Source: SXZD01 sp034680345 (lineage in GTDB: Bacteria > Pseudomonadota > Gammaproteobacteria > Burkholderiales > Burkholderiaceae_B). Taken from it: 31,563 nt of DNA. Positions 8,427-17,235 of the stretch are shown piece by piece (position 1 is the first letter of the stretch; each line of letters opens with the position of its first letter). A model generated the notes under the pieces. The model was not told the origin of the DNA, did no database searches, and saw nothing but the letters and a program-made list of their open reading frames with translations. The DNA lies in assembly GCA_034680345.1 (NCBI GenBank), contig JAXISZ010000016.1, forward strand, positions 1 to 31,563, given 5' to 3'. A program made the translations under genes and the position numbers.

Positions 8427-9209
8427 ATGTCTAATTCGTTAAAAAAGTACCTGTTTGTTTGTGCTGCGCTTAGTTTTTCAGCCAATGTCTTTGCGCAAAA
8501 TATTGCTTTGGTCAATGGGCGCGGTATACCAAAAGTACGTGCCGACTTTTTTGTAAATGAACAAATTAAACAAGGCCAGCCTGATAGCGAAGAGTTAAAG
8601 AAAAAAGTTCGTGATGAATTAATTGATCGTGAAATTATGCAACAAGCTGCTGAGCGTAAAGGACTTGGATCATCACCAAATATAAAAATGCAAATGGATC
8701 TAACACGTCAAGCCATTTTGGTTCGCGCTTTACAAGATGATTTCATGAAAACCTACCAACCCAGCGAAACCGATCTATCTTCAGAATACGAGCAAATTAA
8801 AGCTCAATTCGGCGATAAAGAATACCGCGCACGTCACATTTTAGTTGAAACTGAAGAAAAGGCCGTGCTTTTAATTGATCAATTGAAATCTGGCGCAAAA
8901 TTCGAAGAATTAGCAAAAACCAATTCAAAAGATTTGGGTAGCGCTCAAAATGGTGGCGACTTAGATTACGCTGCGCCTGCTAACTATGTATCAGAATTTT
9001 CAAATGCAATGATAGCGCTTGAAAAAGGTCGGTATACAGAAAAACCTATTAAAACCCAATTTGGTTACCATATTATCCTGCTGGAAGATGTTCGCCCTTC
9101 GCAAATTCCACCACTCGCAGAAATAAAAGTAGTCTTGGCGCAAAGTATTATGTCCAAAAAATGGAATGAATACAAAGAAAATCTCAGAAGTAAAGCAGTG
9201 ATCAAATAA
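8427..9209 (+). CDS. periplasmic parvulin-type peptidyl-prolyl isomerase
   Basis: A 260-residue secreted PPIase and foldase of the PpiC/SurA type. It has a cleavable signal peptide (KK, hydrophobic core, likely cut after NVFA at residue 23), a SurA-like helical N-terminal part, and one rotamase domain. The domain starts at ARHILVETEEKA and runs through FEELAKTNSKD, GGDLDY and TQFGYHIILLED. AAGGA lies 7 bases before the ATG. It is the last gene of the ygfZ-to-parvulin run, followed by the hairpin at 9271-9317. It should act on outer-membrane or secreted proteins, probably overlapping in role with ppiD in this window. Confidence 0.92.
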   Translation: MSNSLKKYLFVCAALSFSANVFAQNIALVNGRGIPKVRADFFVNEQIKQGQPDSEELKKKVRDELIDREIMQQAAERKGLGSSPNIKMQMDLTRQAILVRALQDDFMKTYQPSETDLSSEYEQIKAQFGDKEYRARHILVETEEKAVLLIDQLKSGAKFEELAKTNSKDLGSAQNGGDLDYAAPANYVSEFSNAMIALEKGRYTEKPIKTQFGYHIILLEDVRPSQIPPLAEIKVVLAQSIMSKKWNEYKENLRSKAVIK

Positions 9210-9219
9210 TTTTTATAAT

Positions 9220-9255
9220 TGGTGTAAATGTTATTCATTGTTAACTTTTACACCA
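9220..9255 (+). terminator. possible weak hairpin after parvulin gene
   Basis: A nine-base inverted repeat, tggtgtaaa at 9220-9228 and tttacacca at 9247-9255, lies just after the parvulin stop. The 18-base loop is long and no strong T tract follows, so it is weaker than the next hairpin. Confidence 0.35.
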
Positions 9256-9270
9256 TAAAAAATCTTCATT

Positions 9271-9319
9271 AAAAACCTTAGAGAATAATTAAAAGCATTT
9301 ATTTAATAAAGGTTTTTTT
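9271..9319. terminator. bidirectional terminator between parvulin and pgsA genes
   Basis: Arms aaaaacctt at 9271-9279 and aaggttttt at 9309-9317 pair over nine bases. The T tract follows on the plus strand and, by symmetry, also on the minus strand. It lies between two convergent genes, ending at 9209 and 9332. The 29-base loop is long, which lowers confidence. Confidence 0.5.
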
Positions 9320-9331
9320 ATTTTATGTAGC

Positions 9332-9910
9332 TTATAAACTTGTTTTTTCACGCATTAAAGGCCAAGCTTTAGATAGATAATAAAACATAGACCATAAAGT
9401 TAAAATTGAAGCCACCCAAATTAAAATATCGCCAATTAACCGAGTAGATAGACCCATTATAATTGCGTCATCAAATAATAAAATAGGAATGGCTACCATT
9501 TGGGCAGCTGTTTTTAATTTTCCGAACCAATTTACAGCAATACTTTTTTGCGCACCAATACTGGCCATCCACTCCCGCAAAGCAGAAATGGTAATTTCAC
9601 GCCCAATAACAATAAATGCAATAATCGGATGAATCCGTTCCAAATAAACCAAAATGATCAATGCTGCGCTAACCATTAATTTATCAGCGACAGGGTCTAA
9701 AAAAGCACCGAAAGCCGAAGTTTGATTCCATCGCCTTGCCAAATAACCATCAAAAGCGTCAGTTACTGCAGCCAAAACAAAAACCAAAGCGCCCCATGTA
9801 TTTTGTTCTTGAACTGATAACCAATTTTGTGGTGTGCAATATAAACCCACTATCAACGGAATTAAAACAATTCGAACCCAAGTTAACAACATTGGTAAAT
9901 TCATTGGCAT
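9332..9910 (-). CDS. pgsA: phosphatidylglycerophosphate synthase
   Basis: CDP-diacylglycerol--glycerol-3-phosphate 3-phosphatidyltransferase, the committed step to phosphatidylglycerol, in the inner membrane. The CDP-alcohol phosphatidyltransferase motif is complete: Asp51, Asp54-Gly55, Ala58-Arg59, Gly68, Asp72 and Asp76. At 192 residues, with several hydrophobic helices, it is family-sized. AGAAGG 7 bases upstream of the first ATG decides the start over Met3. It lies about 100 bp downstream of uvrC. That uvrC-pgsA order is a widespread proteobacterial pairing. Confidence 0.95.
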   Translation of the reverse strand: MPMNLPMLLTWVRIVLIPLIVGLYCTPQNWLSVQEQNTWGALVFVLAAVTDAFDGYLARRWNQTSAFGAFLDPVADKLMVSAALIILVYLERIHPIIAFIVIGREITISALREWMASIGAQKSIAVNWFGKLKTAAQMVAIPILLFDDAIIMGLSTRLIGDILIWVASILTLWSMFYYLSKAWPLMREKTSL

Positions 9911-10011
9911 GAGAGTGCCTTCTAAAAAAAATAGCTTGATGCACCGCTAAATTTTTAAAAATAGCGCTGTCTATGCGTAAAAAATTCTACGAACAATACT
10001 AATTTTAACAA

Positions 10012-11865
10012 CTAGTGCAATCTACGGTAAATTTCTTGAGCCAACGCTTCTGAAATTCCATCAACTTGCATTAAATCTTCAACTCCTGCAGATTTTACAC
10101 CACGTACGCTACCAAAACGGGTTAATAATTTTTGTTTACGTTTTACGCCAATTCCTTCAATTTCATCCAACTGCGAAACTATACGCGCTTTGTCTCGCTT
10201 GGCCCGCATGCCGGTGATGGCAAATCGATGAGCTTCGTCACGTATTTGAGCAATTAACATTAAAGCTGGGTGTGTTTTTCCCAAAATCAAGGGGGAACGA
10301 TCATCAGGAAAAATCAATGTTTCAAGCCCTACCTTACGATCTTCACCCTTAGCAACGCCTATTAATAAATTTGTATTTAACCCCAACTCTTCAAACACTT
10401 GACGAGCCACTTCCACCTGCCCTTTTCCTCCATCAATTAAGACCAAATCAGGTAAAAGGTCCTGTGCATTTTCATAACGTCGCATCAATGCTTGCCTCAT
10501 GGCTGCGTAATCATCACCTGGGGTAATAGCATTAATGTTATAACGTCGATACTGTTTATTTTGCATAGCATGCTGGTGATAAATAACGCAAGACGCTTGT
10601 GCTGCCTCGCCAGCCATATGACTAATATCAAAGCATTCGATGCGTAATTGTTCATAAGGCTCAGGGAGATCTAAAACCTGTGCTAAAGCTGCTGTTCGTT
10701 CGCTTGCTTGTCCTTTTTCGGCTTGTCTGCGAATAATTGCAAATTCAGCATTTTCTACAGCCATTTCAAGCCAATGGCGCCGTTTACCTTGTGGCTGCCT
10801 TAAAACATTCACTTTACGACCAACTTGTTCCGAAAGCATCATTAACAATTCAGCATGATCAAAATCACAATTAATAATTAGAGTTGGTGGCAATGGTCTT
10901 TCTGCGTAATATTGTGACAAAAAAGCTTCAAGTACATCTGTTTCTGCATGCGTCACCTCTGCTTGATTTAAAAATAAAGCCTGTTGATTCGGAAATATTG
11001 GCCGATCCCCTAAGTGACGTCCACCACGAACCATAGCTAAATTTACGCACACCACGCCATTTTTTATAACCACTGCAATAATATCTGTATCCTCGCTCCC
11101 GCCAGTGGTTTCAACACTTTGTTGATGCAATACCTTTGACAAAGCGGCTATTTGATTTCGATAAACAACAGCTTGCTCAAATTGCAATTGTTCAGCAGCA
11201 TGCAGCATTTTTTGCTCTAATTCATTCAAAATTTCTTGGTGCTGTCCTCGCAAAAAACGGCTGGCAGCCCCCACGTCCTCGGCATATTCTGCCGCTGAAA
11301 TTAAGCCAACACACGGCGCACTACAACGCCCTATTTGCGCTTGCAAACAAGGCCGAGATCGGTGGTTAAATACCGAGTCTTCACAATTTCGTATTCGGAA
11401 TACACGTTGCAAAATTTGAATGCTCTCCTTAACAGCCCAAGTATTCGGGTAAGGACCAAAAAACTGACTTTTTTTATCTACAGCGCCACGATAATATGAA
11501 ACTTGGGGGAAAAGGTGCCCACTAAGCCGCAAATAAGGATAAGATTTATCATCTCTAAACAATATGTTGTAACGTGGATTTAATGTTTTTATTAAGTTAT
11601 TTTCTAGCAACAAAGCTTCCGCTTCTGAACGGGTTACCGTAACTTCAATGCGTAGAATTCGCTGCACCATATGAGCAATGCGAGCACTATTTTGTGTTTT
11701 TTGAAAATAAGAAGAAACGCGCTTTTTAAGTTCTTTGGCTTTACCTACATACAATATCGCATCTTCTTTACCCAACATGCGATACACGCCTGGGCGATTA
11801 GGCAATTTGCTTAAAAACCCTTGAATATCAAAATTAGATTCAGATTTATATTCAGAACCACTCAT
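10012..11865 (-). CDS. uvrC: excinuclease ABC subunit C
   Basis: UvrC makes both incisions in nucleotide excision repair. The 617 residues hold the GIY-YIG nuclease domain (NRPGVYRMLGKEDAILYVGKA, about residues 22-42), a UVR domain that contacts UvrB (QLQFEQAVVYRNQI, about residue 220), the RNase H-like C-terminal nuclease (ECFDISHMAGE, DLVLIDGGKGQ), and a terminal helix-hairpin-helix pair (LDEIEGIGVKRKQKLL, VDGISEALAQEI). Nothing is missing. It lies 32 bp after the UDG gene, so a DNA-repair pair sits between purL and pgsA. Confidence 0.97.
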   Translation of the reverse strand: MSGSEYKSESNFDIQGFLSKLPNRPGVYRMLGKEDAILYVGKAKELKKRVSSYFQKTQNSARIAHMVQRILRIEVTVTRSEAEALLLENNLIKTLNPRYNILFRDDKSYPYLRLSGHLFPQVSYYRGAVDKKSQFFGPYPNTWAVKESIQILQRVFRIRNCEDSVFNHRSRPCLQAQIGRCSAPCVGLISAAEYAEDVGAASRFLRGQHQEILNELEQKMLHAAEQLQFEQAVVYRNQIAALSKVLHQQSVETTGGSEDTDIIAVVIKNGVVCVNLAMVRGGRHLGDRPIFPNQQALFLNQAEVTHAETDVLEAFLSQYYAERPLPPTLIINCDFDHAELLMMLSEQVGRKVNVLRQPQGKRRHWLEMAVENAEFAIIRRQAEKGQASERTAALAQVLDLPEPYEQLRIECFDISHMAGEAAQASCVIYHQHAMQNKQYRRYNINAITPGDDYAAMRQALMRRYENAQDLLPDLVLIDGGKGQVEVARQVFEELGLNTNLLIGVAKGEDRKVGLETLIFPDDRSPLILGKTHPALMLIAQIRDEAHRFAITGMRAKRDKARIVSQLDEIEGIGVKRKQKLLTRFGSVRGVKSAGVEDLMQVDGISEALAQEIYRRLH

Positions 11866-11897
11866 TGCCTTACTCTCATTTGGTCTATTGCGTGCTT

Positions 11898-12554
11898 TTA
11901 AGTCAATAAATGACTTGCTCGCTCAATAATGGTTGCGAACATATCCGGGGTAAGTCGACCCGTTTGGGTATTGTATCGAGAAACGTGATAGCTATTGAGC
12001 AAATAAATCTTTTTATTATTTAAATCAATATGATGCAATGACCCATGAGAAAATGCTATCTGCGTTTTTTTTAATCCACACGCTAAAAGTACAGCCTGAT
12101 GCGCTACAACGCCCAATGAAACGATTATATGTGGTGTAAAATTTAATAGCTCAGACTTAAGAAATTGATTACATGTATTAATTTCTTTAGGAAGGGGTTT
12201 ATTTTTAGGGGGAACGCATTTTACTGCATTGGTGACGCGACAATTGATTAAACGCAAACTGTCATTGGCTGCATTAGAAATAGAAGCTGTTGCAAAACCA
12301 AAGCGGTGCAGAGTACTGTAAAGTAAATCTCCACAGTAATCCCCTGTAAATGGCCGTCCTGTTCGGTTAGCGCCATGATAACCCGGCGCTAAGCCTACAA
12401 TCAGCAAATCAGCTTGTTCCAGGCCAAAAGGAGGTACAGGCCGCGCATGATAGCCTGAATGCGTTTGGCGACACTCACCCAAAAAATCAGCCAAGCGGGT
12501 ACAGTGGATACAACTTGAATCAAATACTGTGCTTGGCCAGATTGGTTCCAGCAT
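11898..12554 (-). CDS. family 5 (UDGb-type) uracil-DNA glycosylase
   Basis: A 218-residue uracil-DNA glycosylase with an iron-sulfur cluster, initiating base-excision repair. Motif 1 reads GLAPGYHGANRTGRPFTGD (residues 54-72), which with its Ala-Pro-Gly and lack of the family-4 Glu points to family 5. Motif 2 is YHVSRYNTQTGRLT near the C-terminus, where HPS is more usual. Candidate cluster cysteines are C15-x2-C18 and the pair in KCVPPKNK and NTC. It begins 4 bp after the purL stop and is likely co-transcribed with purL and uvrC. The exact family (4 or 5) is from motif reading only. Confidence 0.88.
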   Translation of the reverse strand: MLEPIWPSTVFDSSCIHCTRLADFLGECRQTHSGYHARPVPPFGLEQADLLIVGLAPGYHGANRTGRPFTGDYCGDLLYSTLHRFGFATASISNAANDSLRLINCRVTNAVKCVPPKNKPLPKEINTCNQFLKSELLNFTPHIIVSLGVVAHQAVLLACGLKKTQIAFSHGSLHHIDLNNKKIYLLNSYHVSRYNTQTGRLTPDMFATIIERASHLLT

Positions 12555-12558
12555 AAAT

Positions 12559-15500
12559 TCACCCTAACCAAACACGCGCATTGCGGAACATACGCATCCA
12601 TGGTGAATCCTCACCAGCACCGTCTGGCGCCCAAGACATTTGGACGGTTCTGAATACCCGTTCTGGATGCGGCATCATAATCGTGAAACGACCGTCTTGT
12701 GTTGTGAAGCCAGCCATTCCTTGTGGCGAACCGTTTGGATTAGCCGGATACATCGAAGTGACCTCAGCATGAGTATCCACATAACGCAAAGTCACCAATG
12801 ACTCACGATTTAACGCGTCTAAATTGCCTTGACGTGAAAAATCAGCGCGACCCTCACCATGGGCAACAATGATGGGCATAACAGAACCCGTCATACCAGA
12901 AAAAAACAATGAAGGGTTAGGCTGAACCTTCACTTGAATCAAACGAGCCTCATATTGCTCAGATTGGTTGCGTGATAAACGAGGCCAGTGGTCAGCCCCA
13001 GGGATAAGATCTGCCAAAGTAGCTAACATTTGGCAACCGTTACACACCCCTAAAGCAAAACTGTCTTTTCTCGAGAAAAAAGCAGCAAACATATCTGCTA
13101 ATCGACTATTGTAACGAATAGTTTTGGCCCAGCCTTCTCCAGCGCCTAGTACATCTCCGTAGCTGAAGCCACCACAAGCAGCCAAACCAACAAATTGTGA
13201 TAATTCATATCGACCACTGAGCAAGTCGCTCATGTGAACGTCTACCGCCTCAAAACCAGCTCGGTCAAAAGCTGCCGCCATTTCTAATTGGCCATTAACA
13301 CCTTGTTCCCTTAAAACAGCAAATCGAGGACGTTTTCCAGTAGCAATAAAGGAAGCTGAGATATTAGCTTGCGCATCAAATGTTAGAGATTGCTTCAATT
13401 CGATATGAGTTATATTTGAACGATCATGCTCTTGGTCCGCACACCCTGGATGATCTCTTAGACGTGTGATACGCCAGGAGGTTTCATCCCATGCTGATTC
13501 CAGTTCGCTGCGCGGTGCTGAGAAAATACATTTTGCATCACGATAAAACTCAATGACATCGCGGTCATTGGGCTTGCCAATTTCATGACTACAAGCCCCT
13601 AAGCCGTGTCGGCGTAAAATATCCATAACTTGAGTACGACTGGCTTGTGCAATTTGTATTACAAACCCAAGCTCTTCGTTAAACAAAGCTTTTAATGTAA
13701 GCTCGTCACGTTGCACAGCAACTTGATCAGCACGAATTTTAAAGTCTCCCCAGTCAGCGGCAACGGGATCGATCGTTAAAATATCTAAACTTACAGAAAC
13801 ACCACAATGACCAGCAAAAGCCATTTCAGATAGTGTGGCTAATAAACCGCCATCTGAACGGTCATGGTATGCATATATTAAATTTTGTTGACGAATTTCA
13901 TTGAGTGCTGCAAATGCTGCCTTCAATGTACTTGGCTCGTCTAAATCGGGTACAACATCACCGATTTGCTCTGCAACTTGCGATAAAATTGATGCGCCTA
14001 GACGATTTCTACCAAAACTCAAATCAACCAAAATCAAAGAAGTTACACCACGATCAGTACGCAGCTGTGGAGTTAAAGTGTTTCGAACATCATTAACTTT
14101 AGCAAAAGCTGAAACAACCAGTGAGACAGGTGACAATACTTCACGGCTTTGTCCATCAACTTGCCAACGGGTGCGCATTGATAAAGAATCTTTACCAACC
14201 GGAATTGATAAACCCAAAGCGGGACACAACTCGATACCAACCGCCTTAACCGTATCAAACAAAGCAGCATCTTGTCCCTCTGTACCGCAAGCCGCCATCC
14301 AGTTAGCTGATAATTTTATATCTTCCAACCGACAGATGGGCGCCGCCATCAAGTTGGTGATGGCTTCAGCTACAGCCATTCGGCCTGATGCAGGAGCATC
14401 TAAAACCGCCAATGGACTACGCTCCCCCATAGCCATGGCCTGCCCGTGGTAAGACTCATAATCGTCTAAAATCACAGCAACATCAGCCACTGGAATTTGC
14501 CAAGGCCCGACCATTTGATCTCGAGCAGTTAATCCACCTACAGTACGATCACCAATGCTAATTAAAAATCGTTTACTGGCCACAGTAGGATGTCGTAAAA
14601 CCCAGTGAATTGCTTGTTTTAAATCTATTGAAAACAAATCTAATTTAGGCGCCTGTATATTGTGGCGCTTATCAACACGGTGCATCCGTGGTGGTTTACC
14701 CAATAACACGTCCATAGGCATGTTTACAGGATCAACACCAGATTGGGCGTCAACCACGCGCAATTGCTTTGCCACAGTTGCGTGGCCCACCACCGCATAA
14801 GGACAGCGCTCACGCTTACAAATAGCATCAAAAACAGTCAAAGACTCTGGGAGTATCGCCAAAACATAGCGCTCCTGGCTTTCATTACACCAAATCTCGG
14901 CCGGACTCATGCCCGCTTCATCAAGGTGTATTTGACGCAAATTAAATATTGCCCCCATTTTTGCTGTATCTGCTAATTCAGGAAAGGCATTGGAAAGACC
15001 CCCAGCACCTACATCATGAATTGATAAAATAGGATTATGTTCACCTAAGGACCAGCAACGATCAAGCACCTCTTGAGCTCGACGCTGAAGTTCAGGGTTG
15101 CTTCGTTGTACAGAATCAAAGTCAAGTGCTTCTGTATTGGCTCCAACTCCCATGGAAGAAGCAGCGCCCCCACCCATACCAATACGCATACCAGGTCCGC
15201 CTAACTGAATGAATAAGGCACCCTCAGGTAAATCACTTTTAAAACAATGGTTATGTCGAATATTACCAATACCACCGGCAATCATAATGGGTTTGTGGTA
15301 GCCAAAAATTTGCCCTCCGACCCGTTGTTCGTAGGTGCGGAAATACCCCCCCAAATTAGGCCGACCAAATTCATTATTAAAACTAGCAGCGCCAATAGGG
15401 CCTTCAATCATTATGGATAAAGGAGTGGCAATTCTGGCTGGCATACCAATCACTTCATGGCTATTTTTGGCTCGCTCCTGCTCGGAAGCGAATGCATTTC

Positions 15501-16596
15501 GATCGCTTTCCCAAGGGAATTTTGATTCGGCAAATCGTAGATGGCTAGTGGTAAAACCACACAATCCTGCTTTGGGTTTAGCGCCGCGACCAGTAGCGCC
15601 TTCGTCGCGAATTTCTCCCCCAGAACCTGTTGCAGCCCCAGCAAACGGAGAAATGGCTGTGGGATGATTATGCGTTTCAACTTTGGCAAGATAGTGGGTT
15701 AATTCCTTATGAGCGTGATACACACCATTGTCATCAGCAAAAAAACGCTGCGACACCCCGCCTTCTAAAATAGCGGCATTGTCTGAATAGGCAACAACGG
15801 TACCTTCTGGAGTGCTTGCATGGGTATTGCGAATCATGCCAAATAAAGTTTCATCTTGCACTTGATCATCTATAGTCCACGATGCATTAAAAATTTTATG
15901 CCGACAATGCTCAGAATTGGCTTGAGCAAACATCATTAATTCAACGTCTGTAGGGTTTCTGCCCAACTGATCATAAGCATTTAACAAATAATCAATTTCA
16001 TCTTCAGACAAAGCCAAGCCCAGAGAAAGATTCGCTTGAACCAAAGCATCGCGTCCTTTGTCTAGGGGTATTGTTTGCAAACCACGCGGAACCACATCAG
16101 AAAATAAATGTGAAGCTGCGGTATCACCAGGAAGTACGGTTTCAGTCATTCGGTCATTTAAAACAGTTGCAATTTCATTAAGTTCCGTGTCTGAAATCGG
16201 AACAATACCGCCCAAAAAACCTCTGTTAAACGTAATGTAAAAACGTACTCCACGCTCAATACGAAAAATCTCGTCCAAACCTGCATTGTGTGCAATATCA
16301 GTGGCTTTACTAGACCAAGACGATAAGGTACCTAAACGCGGCACCACCAACAGGGATAAGTCGCTGTCTTCTGGCTGGTTAATTAATTCACCATAATCTA
16401 GTAAACCCGCTAAAACACTCTGTGCTGTGGGCGATAAACTGCCTGAACTGGCTATAAAATGAATAAATTCGGCATTTACAGACTTAATGCGATTGTTAAC
16501 CGATTGCAGCTTATCAAGTAATGAAGACTGCCGAAAATCAGACAAAGCACGAACACCACCGCGCTCAGTAAATACAAGCGGAAAAGCTGAAGACAT
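12559..16596 (-). CDS. purL: phosphoribosylformylglycinamidine synthase
   Basis: The long single-chain FGAM synthase, fourth step of purine synthesis: FGAR, glutamine and ATP give FGAM. About 1345 residues, as in other proteobacteria. The synthetase half carries THNHPTAISPFAGAATGSGG, GPGMRIGMGGGAASSM and HDVGAGGLSNAFPEL. The C-terminal glutaminase has its Cys in GVCNGCQML and its His/Glu in PHPERVFR. I chose the ATG at 16594-16596 (MSSAFPLVFTERGG) because the ATG at 16606-16608 would leave only about 15 bases of leader after the -10 box; neither has a clear ribosome site. The upstream promoter is listed separately. Confidence 0.95.
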   Translation of the reverse strand: MSSAFPLVFTERGGVRALSDFRQSSLLDKLQSVNNRIKSVNAEFIHFIASSGSLSPTAQSVLAGLLDYGELINQPEDSDLSLLVVPRLGTLSSWSSKATDIAHNAGLDEIFRIERGVRFYITFNRGFLGGIVPISDTELNEIATVLNDRMTETVLPGDTAASHLFSDVVPRGLQTIPLDKGRDALVQANLSLGLALSEDEIDYLLNAYDQLGRNPTDVELMMFAQANSEHCRHKIFNASWTIDDQVQDETLFGMIRNTHASTPEGTVVAYSDNAAILEGGVSQRFFADDNGVYHAHKELTHYLAKVETHNHPTAISPFAGAATGSGGEIRDEGATGRGAKPKAGLCGFTTSHLRFAESKFPWESDRNAFASEQERAKNSHEVIGMPARIATPLSIMIEGPIGAASFNNEFGRPNLGGYFRTYEQRVGGQIFGYHKPIMIAGGIGNIRHNHCFKSDLPEGALFIQLGGPGMRIGMGGGAASSMGVGANTEALDFDSVQRSNPELQRRAQEVLDRCWSLGEHNPILSIHDVGAGGLSNAFPELADTAKMGAIFNLRQIHLDEAGMSPAEIWCNESQERYVLAILPESLTVFDAICKRERCPYAVVGHATVAKQLRVVDAQSGVDPVNMPMDVLLGKPPRMHRVDKRHNIQAPKLDLFSIDLKQAIHWVLRHPTVASKRFLISIGDRTVGGLTARDQMVGPWQIPVADVAVILDDYESYHGQAMAMGERSPLAVLDAPASGRMAVAEAITNLMAAPICRLEDIKLSANWMAACGTEGQDAALFDTVKAVGIELCPALGLSIPVGKDSLSMRTRWQVDGQSREVLSPVSLVVSAFAKVNDVRNTLTPQLRTDRGVTSLILVDLSFGRNRLGASILSQVAEQIGDVVPDLDEPSTLKAAFAALNEIRQQNLIYAYHDRSDGGLLATLSEMAFAGHCGVSVSLDILTIDPVAADWGDFKIRADQVAVQRDELTLKALFNEELGFVIQIAQASRTQVMDILRRHGLGACSHEIGKPNDRDVIEFYRDAKCIFSAPRSELESAWDETSWRITRLRDHPGCADQEHDRSNITHIELKQSLTFDAQANISASFIATGKRPRFAVLREQGVNGQLEMAAAFDRAGFEAVDVHMSDLLSGRYELSQFVGLAACGGFSYGDVLGAGEGWAKTIRYNSRLADMFAAFFSRKDSFALGVCNGCQMLATLADLIPGADHWPRLSRNQSEQYEARLIQVKVQPNPSLFFSGMTGSVMPIIVAHGEGRADFSRQGNLDALNRESLVTLRYVDTHAEVTSMYPANPNGSPQGMAGFTTQDGRFTIMMPHPERVFRTVQMSWAPDGAGEDSPWMRMFRNARVWLG

Positions 16597-16629
16597 GGGT
16601 AGACACATGGAAATTGATCACAATACGCA

Positions 16630-16658
16630 ATTATACGGCCTCACGGCCGATAAGTCCC
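16630..16658 (-). promoter_or_regulatory. purL promoter with dyad next to the -10 box
   Basis: On the minus strand a perfect TATAAT -10 box lies at 16630-16635, giving a start near 16623 and a leader of about 27 bases to the chosen purL ATG. Directly upstream, at 16636-16649, is the palindrome cggcctcacggccg (5-bp arms, 4-base centre), which fills most of the -10/-35 spacer. The -35 hexamer at normal spacing is poor (GGGACT). A spacer dyad with a weak -35 suits a regulated promoter, but it does not match the E. coli PurR box as I know it. Confidence 0.55.
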
Positions 16659-16806
16659 TGAAAGCCATTGAGTTCAATAATTATCCAACTCCCCGCAAAG
16701 ATTGTGTTCCAGTGCTTTACTCCAAAAAAATTCGTCAGTTGGAAGCGCAGGCATTAAAATAGATCAGCAACTTAATGCCAATGAAGCAAAAAAATAAAAA
16801 AAGTTG

Positions 16807-17061
16807 CTAAGACAAATTGGCGCATGGCATCTTAAACACAAGGCCACGCTCTTCAAGCAACTTTTTATCATGAGTCACCACAAGCAATCTCGGAATTGCT
16901 GCATCAAGCCCAACTATTAAACTTAATAATGTAGATTTACTAGAATCTGAAGTAGCTACAATTGCTAACGATAGGCCAGAGTTAATCTGAAAATTAAAAT
17001 TACTTAAAATATCAAGTTGGGAATTACCGTCTTGAATGGATTTACAAAGTCGTTTTACACT
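16807..17061 (-). pseudogene. ybbA: decayed YbbA/LolD-like ABC transporter ATPase
   Basis: The minus strand stays open for about 85 codons and reads like the two ends of an ABC ATPase joined together. The N-terminal part (LCKSIQDGNSQLDIL, then SGLSLAIV) matches the start of YbbA/LolD proteins. The Walker A equivalent is degenerate (ATSDSSKSTLLSLIVGLD: KST kept, glycines lost). It then jumps straight to an H-loop-like segment (LLVVTHDKKLLEERG) and a TAG stop at 16807-16809. The Q-loop, signature and Walker B are absent, so roughly 130 residues are missing. No in-frame start is visible. It cannot be a working ATPase. In E. coli ybbA and tesA are divergent neighbours, and the tesA remnant here has the same arrangement. 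Confidence 0.8.
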
Positions 17062-17235
17062 GATTATTGTTAATAACGCTATTGTTATTAGACGTTTAAA
17101 ACATGTTGAAACAATCTCGAATTTTTCAAAAATAGTCGATAGCCCGATAATTCAAAAAAATTCATTTAAACCAATTTAAGTTGGTTTAGTGGTGTATGCT
17201 ATTGCGTACACTAATTTAATTGGTATTAGAAGCTT
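17062..17235. other. spacer between the two divergent pseudogenes
   Basis: AT-rich spacer that presumably held the divergent ybbA/tesA promoters. I see no gene or clear promoter. Minor repeats of the ttgttattaa and attgcgtacact type are present. Confidence 0.4.

Noticed and set aside
9911..10011. tRNA genes between uvrC and pgsA
   Set aside because: A tRNA cluster often lies near pgsA in related bacteria, but I see no cloverleaf or TTCGAAT-like arm here.
13901..14452. 183-codon plus-strand open frame antisense to purL
   Set aside because: It lies wholly inside strongly conserved purL, has no family match, and its composition mirrors the opposite-strand gene.
15335..15667. 110-codon plus-strand open frame antisense to purL
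   Set aside because: It mirrors the conserved purL ATP-binding region and shows no start signal.
16766..16808. Inverted repeat agcaactt/aagttgct as a terminator
   Set aside because: The 27-base loop is itself A-rich and no T tract follows the stem on the plus strand; on the minus strand it only marks the end of the ybbA remnant.
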